A stretch of 6,449 bases of DNA. Origin: Clostridiales bacterium (GTDB taxonomy: Bacteria > Bacillota > Clostridia > Oscillospirales > Acutalibacteraceae). A model generated the notes under the pieces. That model had not been told where the DNA came from, made no database searches, and worked only from the letters and a program-made list of their open reading frames with translations. This document shows positions 1 to 5,225 of the stretch, one piece after another. Positions within the stretch are counted from its first letter, which is position 1; the number at the start of each line of letters is the position of its first letter. Both the position numbers and the translations under genes were made by a program. Location of the stretch: the NCBI GenBank assembly GCA_021202245.1, contig JAJQDK010000091.1, positions 1-6,449 on the forward strand. Direction: 5' to 3'.

Positions 1-2
1 TC

Positions 3-2288
3 CTGCTGGCAGTCATAATGCTGCTCAGCGCATTTTCGGTTGTGCCGTTCACGGCTAACGCAGCGGATGAGAGTAGCTACAAGGATGAAATTATCAATGC
101 TTTGCTGAAAAGCGAAAATGATTGGTATGAAGGTGGCGGTAATGCTTTTATGCCAAGTGGAATGATGTTTATCGACCTTAATTTTGACGGTAAACTTGAA
201 TTCGTTATGCAATACGGTGGTGGTTCTATGTTGAACTGTGATGCTGATGCCTATTATTATGACACTGCTACCGGATTGACAAAATCCTTGGGTAGCGATA
301 GTATCAATAATATGGGCGCTTTTCAGAATCATCTTACCGGTTACTATGATAAAGCAAATAATAACTACATAATATTAGGTGTATCCTATGCTCGCAACGG
401 TATTTCGGAGAGTTGGGTAGGTAACTTTGAACTAACTTTTGACGGGAACACGATAACCACCGATTATTATTCATCACGTTATTACAAAGACGATATTTAT
501 ACCTATTACAACGGAGCGGCAGGATATTACGATATAACCGATTATTCCGAGATTTCAGAATCTGAATACAATGAAATTAACGATAAAAAATTAGAAAATC
601 TTGTTGATATAAATATGGATTATGATTTTATCTATTGCTCAGACTGGGAAAATTATTCTGACACCGAAAAACAGCAAGCTCTTGAAAATGCGTACGACAG
701 CTTTAGCTACGACAGTTATACAAGCGGCATTAAAATATACTCAGACCATTCAAGTTTAAGTGTTAAAAAAGGCGATACCATAAATATCGGTGCCGGCTTA
801 TTTGAAGATACACAACAAATCACAGATATATCAACGTTAACATTTTCGATTGATGATACCTCAATTTTAAGGGTTAGTGATACATCCGTGCACGATTATT
901 GCTTTTTCTTAACGTTAAAGGCGAATACTACAGGTACAACATATGTAACTTTCAGTGATTCAAAAACCGGATATACAACAAGAGTATCTGTAACCGTATA
1001 TGATAACAACCTTATGGCTTTTACTGTTAGCGGCGTTCCGACTCAAAACATTGAAAAATACACTACTAATTTTTACAACGTAAACGGTTTATATGTTGAC
1101 AGCTATACTTACACGGTTAATGATGATAAAACAACCGATGTTTCATTTGATGTGTATAATACCAATTATATTTACGGAGCGGTAGAAGTTTATGACAGTT
1201 CTGGAAATATGAAAGACGCAGTTGTTATAAATAAGTTAACAAATAATTCCGGCAGTATAAAATCAGCTGTATGGGATAATACGTGTTGTATGGTAAATGA
1301 CATAATGGAAGGAAATTTGCTTACATATAGACAGGAATCAGGCTATTCTAAAAAAACAACTGTTAATATAAAAAATATACCTGAAAATGGATATATAAAA
1401 ATAACAACCGATACGTCAAGTTCTTTTCTTGTTGCTCTGTTGAACGGTGTTGATATAGCGATGAGTATAAAGTCTGTTTACGGTGATATAAAAGGGTTTG
1501 ACACAAACAGTGAGGAATTTGCTGGCAAAATAACCAAAAAACTTGTTGAGGAAACGGTTTACGCACAATTCATCAAAGATGAAGATAAGTATGCAAAAAA
1601 GTTATATACAAATATAGCAAAAGAAGCAACTATATATAATACAAAGTCGCTTGGCGAGTTTGCGAATACATTCGTAAATAATTTAAGCGAATTAGAAATA
1701 GAAAATCTGATTTTTGATACAGCAAAAAGCTTTGGTTGGAGCACAGGTGAAAGTGTATTTGAATATTTTGCCGGTCCTATAGGTTCGGTTTTAAATGGTA
1801 TGTTTGCATTTGGCGATTTGTGTAATGTAATATTAGAGGTCAATGACTTTACAAAGAGCTTAGACTGTGGTTGTATTGCCATTGAAAATCAGGGCGGAGG
1901 AGTAAGAGCTTGCTCTCAAATTACAGTTACCGCTGATACAAACTTTGATAGTAACACAGCGATTAAGGTCTTTGAAATTCTAGCCGAGAGTGAATATTTA
2001 GATATAATTAAAGAGCTTAATCCTGAATTATATGAGAGAATACAAGCCGAATTATCAATGACATATAATATTTCAATGATAAAAGACGGCGAAGAAACTC
2101 AGCCGGACGGTGAGGTTGAAGTATCTATACCTATACCGGAAAATTTAACAATTTATGCATATTTAGGATTGTTAAGGATTTATAGAATTGAGGACGATGG
2201 AACAACAACAGAAATGGACGTTAAGGTCAAAAACGGTTGTCTGGTCTTTCGCACCGACCATTTTAGCTTGTACAGCATTTTTGCCTGA
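3..2288 (+). CDS. Large secreted multidomain protein with Ig-like domain, 5' end missing; lost its dockerin to a frameshift
   Basis: The frame is open from base 3, so the true start lies left of the window. The first ATG (18) falls inside the hydrophobic core of a signal peptide ending near FTANA|AD (residues 11-17, counting Met at 18 as 1), so I do not take it as the start. Seen in order: an N-terminal Tyr- and Asp-rich domain (about 20-235) with a D53-x-N55-x-D57-G58 loop resembling a calcium-binding or EF-hand-like turn; a bacterial Ig-like (BIG2-type) domain (about 238-330); a beta-rich stretch (about 330-490); an alpha-rich segment (about 495-620); and a C-terminal beta domain (about 680-753) ending in the TDHFSLY motif common at the ends of Firmicute surface proteins. 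No catalytic motif was recognised. The frame stops at TGA 2286-2288, just before a dockerin in another frame. Export is confident; the function is unknown. It may be a cellulosomal binding or structural component. Confidence 0.85.
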   Translation: MLAVIMLLSAFSVVPFTANAADESSYKDEIINALLKSENDWYEGGGNAFMPSGMMFIDLNFDGKLEFVMQYGGGSMLNCDADAYYYDTATGLTKSLGSDSINNMGAFQNHLTGYYDKANNNYIILGVSYARNGISESWVGNFELTFDGNTITTDYYSSRYYKDDIYTYYNGAAGYYDITDYSEISESEYNEINDKKLENLVDINMDYDFIYCSDWENYSDTEKQQALENAYDSFSYDSYTSGIKIYSDHSSLSVKKGDTINIGAGLFEDTQQITDISTLTFSIDDTSILRVSDTSVHDYCFFLTLKANTTGTTYVTFSDSKTGYTTRVSVTVYDNNLMAFTVSGVPTQNIEKYTTNFYNVNGLYVDSYTYTVNDDKTTDVSFDVYNTNYIYGAVEVYDSSGNMKDAVVINKLTNNSGSIKSAVWDNTCCMVNDIMEGNLLTYRQESGYSKKTTVNIKNIPENGYIKITTDTSSSFLVALLNGVDIAMSIKSVYGDIKGFDTNSEEFAGKITKKLVEETVYAQFIKDEDKYAKKLYTNIAKEATIYNTKSLGEFANTFVNNLSELEIENLIFDTAKSFGWSTGESVFEYFAGPIGSVLNGMFAFGDLCNVILEVNDFTKSLDCGCIAIENQGGGVRACSQITVTADTNFDSNTAIKVFEILAESEYLDIIKELNPELYERIQAELSMTYNISMIKDGEETQPDGEVEVSIPIPENLTIYAYLGLLRIYRIEDDGTTTEMDVKVKNGCLVFRTDHFSLYSIFA

Positions 2289-2523
2289 GGTGAACAGCAA
2301 AATCATCGGCGATGTAAATGATGACGGATATATAACCGTTGCGGATGTTACGCTTGTTCAGAAAGCTTCGGTTAAGCTTACAACGTTTACAGAGGAGCAA
2401 AACACGCTTGCCGACGTGAACGGCGACGGCAGAATTTCCATGCTGGATGCAACCTGTATTCAAAAGTACGTGGTCGGCGGATATTCCGACACCGGCTTAG
2501 TCGGTCAGACTGTTACCGTATAA
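2281..2523 (+). pseudogene. Type I dockerin module, out-of-frame C-terminal part of the preceding gene
   Basis: Read one base out of phase with the preceding frame, this stretch encodes a short linker and a type I dockerin. Loop 1 is D-V-N-D-D-G-Y-I-T-V-A-D (from 2311) followed by VTLVQK. Loop 2 is D-V-N-G-D-G-R-I-S-M-L-D (from 2413) followed by ATCIQKYV. Both carry the D-x-N-x-D-G-x(5)-D calcium ligands and the downstream Lys. Dockerins bind cohesins on scaffoldins and sit at the C-terminus of cellulosomal proteins, which is the position here. Removing one base near 2276-2286, for example one T of the T5 run, fuses it to the upstream protein and gives 839 residues from the window edge. It has no start codon with a ribosome binding site of its own; the ATG at 2188 lies inside the upstream gene. 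The domain call is firm. Whether the module is translated is uncertain. Confidence 0.8.
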
Positions 2524-2536
2524 AAGCAAAATCAAT

Positions 2537-2570
2537 GAACGCACAGCAATATGCTGTGCGTTCTGTTTAT
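2537..2570 (+). terminator. Intrinsic terminator after the dockerin gene
   Basis: A perfect 12-bp stem, GAACGCACAGCA (2537-2548) paired with TGCTGTGCGTTC (2552-2563), encloses a 3-base ATA loop and is followed by TGTTTAT. It starts 13 bases after the dockerin TAA. The T-tract is weak and interrupted, but the stem and position make a terminator the best reading. Termination at this point also supports the dockerin being the real 3' end of the upstream gene. Confidence 0.8.
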
Positions 2571-2611
2571 GCTGCGTTTGATTGTATGAAACGGCAAAAT
2601 TCACCACACGT

Positions 2612-2635
2612 TCGTAGCGGCGGTCAGTGACCGCC
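2612..2635. repeat. GC-rich palindromic repeat, copy 1 (TCGTAG + GGCGG...CCGCC)
   Basis: TTCGTAGC leads into GGCGGTCA (2619-2626), one G, then TGACCGCC (2628-2635), an 8-bp perfect palindrome. It shares the layout TCGTAG-x-GGCGG-loop-CCGCC with the copy at 2684-2708, while the inner bases differ but remain complementary. That looks like compensatory conservation of the hairpin in a dispersed repeat family. Confidence 0.6.
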
Positions 2636-2683
2636 ATTGCTGTAAAGTTTATCGCTGTGTACTGTCACTTGATGACCCACAAC

Positions 2684-2709
2684 TCGTAGGGGCGGATAGT
2701 ATCCGCCCG
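2684..2709. repeat. GC-rich palindromic repeat, copy 2 (TCGTAG + GGCGG...CCGCC)
   Basis: After CTCGTAG, GGGCGGAT (2690-2697) pairs with ATCCGCCC (2701-2708) across an AGT loop. It is a second member of the family at 2612-2635, in the same orientation, with starts 72 bases apart. From memory, GTAGGGGCGG...CCGCCC hairpins are common intergenic repeats in gut Clostridia. That is recollection, not a search result. Confidence 0.6.
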
Positions 2710-2831
2710 AGGTAAAGGCAGAATGTTTTTATTAAAATTAAACATTTGATAAAGTTACATTCGTTTACCGTTAAATCAAAAATTGATGAAAATAAATTAT
2801 AGTTTTTATTAGGTTACACGGCGTTTCACTC

Positions 2832-2887
2832 CTACACCTCATCCGCCTCGCAAGCTTCGGCACCTTCCCCTCAAGGGGAAGGCTTGG
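2832..2887. repeat. CCTTCCCC/GGGGAAGG dispersed intergenic hairpin
   Basis: CCTTCCCCT (2863-2871) pairs with AGGGGAAGG (2874-2882). An outer CAAGC (2851-2855) can also pair with GCTTG (2882-2886), leaving a bulge. The upstream CTCATCCGCC run plus this hairpin resembles a widespread intergenic repeat of gut Firmicutes, again from memory. On the complementary strand the core reads AAGCCTTCCCC...AGGGGAAGG, similar to the terminator at 6343-6370. Confidence 0.55.
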
Positions 2888-2942
2888 ACAAATAGGAAAA
2901 CGTCAGAGGCAGCCACGAGTAACGTGTGGTGAATTTTGTGTT

Positions 2943-2961
2943 TATCGCTGCAGAAGCGATA
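2943..2961 (+). other. Short stem-loop upstream of the protease promoter
   Basis: TATCGCT (2943-2949) pairs perfectly with AGCGATA (2955-2961) around a GCAGA loop, just outside the inverted-repeat block. It lies about 80 bases upstream of the predicted -35 box, so it is not part of the predicted leader. Its role is unknown. Confidence 0.35.
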
Positions 2962-3042
2962 GGTTAAATTTGCCTAATATTTCTGAAGTAAATTCATAAC
3001 CAAATGCTGAGTAAAAAATATTCAAAATTATTAAAATGTATA

Positions 3043-3071
3043 TTGCAATTTGGTCACTAATGTGATATGAT
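3043..3071 (+). promoter_or_regulatory. Sigma-A type promoter with extended -10 for the protease-acyltransferase operon
   Basis: TTGCAA (3043-3048) and TATGAT (3066-3071) are separated by exactly 17 bases, with a TG dinucleotide one base before the -10 (TGATATGAT, 3063-3071). This is a near-consensus vegetative promoter. Transcription would start near 3078, giving a 5' leader of roughly 45 bases before the ATG at 3125. No operator-like palindrome overlaps it. Confidence 0.7.
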
Positions 3072-3111
3072 TATTTTTGTACAGGAAATGTATGTAAATT
3101 TTTTTAACTTT

Positions 3112-3116
3112 AGGAG
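3112..3116 (+). promoter_or_regulatory. Ribosome binding site for the protease gene
   Basis: AGGAG sits 8 bases before ATG 3125, preceded by an AT-rich leader. This fixes the start of the secreted protease precursor at the signal peptide MKKTIS. Confidence 0.85.
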
Positions 3117-3124
3117 TGTAAATT

Positions 3125-3637
3125 ATGAAGAAAACAATAAGCTTGATATTGACTTTAACACTGTTATTTTCTTGCATCGGTTTATTCAATGTCACTGCTG
3201 TAGAAACAGATTATAGCAAATTTGATGAAGCGTTAAAAGAAAAGTTTGAAACAATGTCTGATGATGATACTGTTGATGTATCTGTATGGTTCACTGACAT
3301 TGATTATGCAGACGTAGGTGAAGAAGTTGTAGAGGAAATAAACGAAAAAGTTGATAATGGCGAAATGGATGAAGTTGCATTTGATATTTTAAGTTTGTCT
3401 AATGCAAGCACCATGAGCCAAGATGTGATTGAGCAAATAAACAATGTTGACCAAAATCTTACGGTAGATGAAGTAAATGATGTTATTTCAATTAAAAGAG
3501 ATGTTGCTTCATTGCTATATAAAGATAATAACGAATTGTGTTTATCTTCTTTTTTGACTGATGAGGAGATAGAAAACAGTACAATTTATATTTCTCATTA
3601 TGCTCCGAATGCTTTGCTTACTTTAAACAAGGAATAG
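3125..3637 (+). CDS. Secreted S8 protease, signal peptide and propeptide portion, ended by in-frame TAG
   Basis: This is the N-terminal 170 residues of a subtilisin-family precursor. Seen: a start with a strong ribosome binding site; a signal peptide (Lys2-Lys3, hydrophobic 5-20, likely cleavage near residue 25); then an acidic region with VDVSVWFTDIDY (about 50-61) and ISHYAPNALLTLNKE at the end. These resemble the beginning and end of an inhibitor I9-like propeptide, which chaperones folding and blocks the active site until cleaved. The frame stops at TAG 3635-3637, but the same frame then runs 63 more codons into the catalytic domain. The next residues, ILDACRLDSVEEIYYF, complete the propeptide pattern. 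The stop therefore cuts a conserved domain rather than ending a gene. Alone, this product would be an exported propeptide without a protease. Confidence 0.8.
   Translation: MKKTISLILTLTLLFSCIGLFNVTAVETDYSKFDEALKEKFETMSDDDTVDVSVWFTDIDYADVGEEVVEEINEKVDNGEMDEVAFDILSLSNASTMSQDVIEQINNVDQNLTVDEVNDVISIKRDVASLLYKDNNELCLSSFLTDEEIENSTIYISHYAPNALLTLNKE
3635..3637 (+). other. In-frame amber codon splitting the S8 protease
   Basis: TAG follows AAC AAG GAA and is followed by ATA TTA GAT in a frame open for 479 more codons to TGA 5075-5077. One C-to-T change of CAG (Gln) would produce it, and NKE-Q-ILDA suits the propeptide context. Read through, the precursor is 650 residues. No other gene end in this window uses TAG; the others use TGA or TAA, a very small sample. 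Confidence 0.75.
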
Positions 3638-3826
3638 ATATTAGATGCCTGTAGATTAGATTCTGTTGAAGAAATATATTATTTTGACAGAGAGTCGGAA
3701 TTTTTATTAAACAGCGACAATTTTGTTGACAATACCGTTTCAGATGATACTTCAGTATGTGATGATTCTAATTCTGAAGTCACTGCCAGCTCAACAGATT
3801 ATGATTTTACTACATATCAATATGAG

Positions 3827-5077
3827 ATGACCGGCATAGATACTATGCGTGATGTCTTTGGTTATACGGGGGAAGGCGTAAAGATAGGTATTATTGACTA
3901 TCCTTTTGCAAGTTCAAGCGAAATCGACTATTTTCAAAATGATACTTTTGAATTATATTACTGTTCATCTGATGCTTTAACTGATACTTATTCCTCACAT
4001 GGTAATTGTGTTTTTTGCATAATTGCCGGATATTATGAAGATGAAGATTCAGGCAAATCATATTACGGTGCTGTTCCCGACGCGAAATTATATGCTACAA
4101 GCGGAATTGATTACAGAAATGCCTTAGAAGTATTACTTGATAATGGAGTAGATGTTATTAATTGCAGTATGATATTCGGTAGTGACGGAAGCAATAATTA
4201 TGGCGATACTGCTAAATTTATGGACCATATTGTTTCTTACCACAACGTTACATATGTAGGTGCAGCAGGAAACAGTGGTATTAATTCTATAGGCAGCGGT
4301 CAAATGGGTTATAATACAATAACTGTTGGATTTTGCGACAGTAATGGTGAAATTTCAAGTGTTTCATCTTATAATTCAAGTTTATCTGTATATAAACCGG
4401 ATATTACCGCTCCGGGAGATGCTTTCGTTTTACCTGCAACAAGAGACAGTAGCACTGAAACTCCATCAGCAAGTGGAGGTACTTCGTTCGCCACACCAGT
4501 TGTAACCGGAGCTGTTGCGCAATTATGTCAAGCTGTACCGGCGCTTGCAAGTAATCCAAGACTTATGAAAGCGGTTCTTTTAGCAGGTTCTACTATAAAT
4601 GATTATATAGATAAAGAATATATGATTTCTCAGAAATACAGTGGATTTAGTCGGCAATATGGTGCAGGAATTTTAAATGTTCTTAATTCTTATGCTTTGG
4701 TTTCGTCAAGGCAAAATTATGCTGAAGGAACTATAGCAACAACTACAAATTCTGTAACAACAACTATGAATATTAACGCAAGTGCCGGCAAGCTTATTAG
4801 AGTATGTTTAGTATATGATAAATGCAATACTATTACCGGTAGTCATTCAAGCTCGAGCAGTACTATTGTAAGTCCAAGTGTAGAGCAGTGGGCTTTAACT
4901 ATAACTACACCGGATAATGATACTTATAGTAAATCAAATAGCGGTGATTCAAAAATAATGATATCGTTTTTATCTACAGGTAGCGGAACTTATACATTCA
5001 AATGGGTTCGCACAAGCGGTGCGCAAAATACTACAAGCACAAGTTATGGAATAGCGGCATCGGTACAAAATTATTGA
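3827..5077 (+). CDS. Subtilisin-like serine protease (peptidase S8), catalytic and C-terminal domains
   Basis: This part hydrolyses peptide bonds outside the cell, judging from family and signal peptide. Counting Met at 3827 as 1, the catalytic set is complete: Asp24 in VKIGIIDYPF, His58 in SSHGNC, oxyanion Asn149 in GAAGNSG, and Ser220 in SGGTSFATP. The catalytic domain runs to about residue 295. A beta-rich Ser/Thr-rich C-terminal domain (about 298-416) follows, with no LPXTG, dockerin or surface-layer motif, so the enzyme is probably released. The Ser motif is canonical, but the Asp motif is D-Y-P instead of D-T/S-G and the His motif is HGNC instead of HGTH. ATG 3827 has no ribosome binding site; the same frame is open back through 3638 to the amber codon. 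The true gene is therefore almost certainly 3125-5077, and this part would be made only by readthrough, suppression or if the TAG is an error. Confidence 0.85.
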   Translation: MTGIDTMRDVFGYTGEGVKIGIIDYPFASSSEIDYFQNDTFELYYCSSDALTDTYSSHGNCVFCIIAGYYEDEDSGKSYYGAVPDAKLYATSGIDYRNALEVLLDNGVDVINCSMIFGSDGSNNYGDTAKFMDHIVSYHNVTYVGAAGNSGINSIGSGQMGYNTITVGFCDSNGEISSVSSYNSSLSVYKPDITAPGDAFVLPATRDSSTETPSASGGTSFATPVVTGAVAQLCQAVPALASNPRLMKAVLLAGSTINDYIDKEYMISQKYSGFSRQYGAGILNVLNSYALVSSRQNYAEGTIATTTNSVTTTMNINASAGKLIRVCLVYDKCNTITGSHSSSSSTIVSPSVEQWALTITTPDNDTYSKSNSGDSKIMISFLSTGSGTYTFKWVRTSGAQNTTSTSYGIAASVQNY

Positions 5078-5084
5078 GGGGTGA
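5077..5084 (+). promoter_or_regulatory. Ribosome binding site of the acyltransferase, overlapping the protease stop
   Basis: AGGGGTGA, a near match to AGGAGGTGA with one base missing, begins within the protease TGA and ends 9 bases before ATG 5094. This decides the acyltransferase start at 5094 and implies translational coupling with the protease. Confidence 0.65.
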
Positions 5085-5093
5085 GTAAAAGCA

Positions 5094-5225
5094 ATGGGAA
5101 AGGCTTCGACTAAAAACAAAAATACAAAAACTATGCAAGCCAAAAGACTGAATAAAAAAACAATGATGAAGCCGGCAGTGAGGTCAATCTTCAATTCAAG
5201 CTTCTTTCAGCAATCGGAATTATAA
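5094..5225 (+). CDS. Lys-rich N-terminal start of the acyltransferase, frameshifted at an A7 run
   Basis: ATG 5094 has a good ribosome binding site and opens MGKASTKNKNTKTMQAKRLNKK, a strongly basic cytoplasmic tail of the kind that precedes a first membrane segment. In this frame it runs into unrelated residues and stops at TAA 5223-5225 after 43 codons. At AAAAAAA (5154-5160), adding one A or slipping back one base joins residue 22 to the frame encoding the first transmembrane helix. I read this as the true start of the downstream gene rather than a separate small protein, though a free 43-residue peptide cannot be excluded. Confidence 0.6.
   Translation: MGKASTKNKNTKTMQAKRLNKKTMMKPAVRSIFNSSFFQQSEL

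Larger units (their letters stand above)
2595..2938. repeat. MITE-like non-coding element with 18-bp perfect terminal inverted repeats
   Basis: CAAAATTCACCACACGTT (2595-2612) is the exact reverse complement of 2921-2938. The 344 bases between the outer ends contain no gene but several GC-rich hairpins (2619-2635, 2690-2708, 2863-2882). This fits a miniature non-autonomous element or a composite of dispersed intergenic repeats. No clear target-site duplication is visible directly at the edges. The bases flanking the repeat (G at 2594, T at 2939) already fail to pair, which supports a boundary there. Copies elsewhere in the genome cannot be tested from this window. Confidence 0.6.
2524..3124. 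other. Gene-free intergenic region, 600 bases
   Basis: I see no credible gene on either strand. From left to right it holds a terminator hairpin (2537-2563), a block bounded by 18-bp perfect inverted repeats (2595-2938) with three GC-rich hairpins, an AT-rich central stretch (about 2715-2820) with a short AATGTTT/AAACATT inverted repeat (2722-2746), a 7-bp stem-loop (2943-2961), and the protease promoter and ribosome binding site. The 11-mer GTTTATCGCTG occurs twice in direct orientation (2647-2657 and 2940-2950), and a close relative, TGTTTATGCTGC, lies at 2564-2575. Confidence 0.7.

Noticed and set aside
1363..1882. Two minus-strand open frames (1363-1566 and 1559-1882)
   Set aside because: They lie opposite the well-supported secreted protein gene, have no recognisable domains and no convincing start context.
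2188..2280. An independent start at ATG 2188 for the dockerin protein
   Set aside because: It lies inside the upstream coding sequence without a ribosome binding site, and its first 30 residues are low-complexity out-of-frame translation of the conserved beta domain. The dockerin is better read as the frameshifted end of the upstream gene.
2595..2938. CRISPR array
   Set aside because: The repeats are inverted rather than direct, and there is no regular repeat-spacer pattern and no cas gene.
3827..3829. ATG 3827 as a genuine start of a separate protease gene
   Set aside because: No ribosome binding site precedes it, and the same frame is open and protein-like for 63 codons upstream to the TAG. 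A protease starting here would lack a signal peptide and propeptide.
4970..5194. Minus-strand open frame with hydrophobic residues
   Set aside because: It is antisense to the protease end and acyltransferase start. Its hydrophobicity comes from the complement of A-rich Lys codons.
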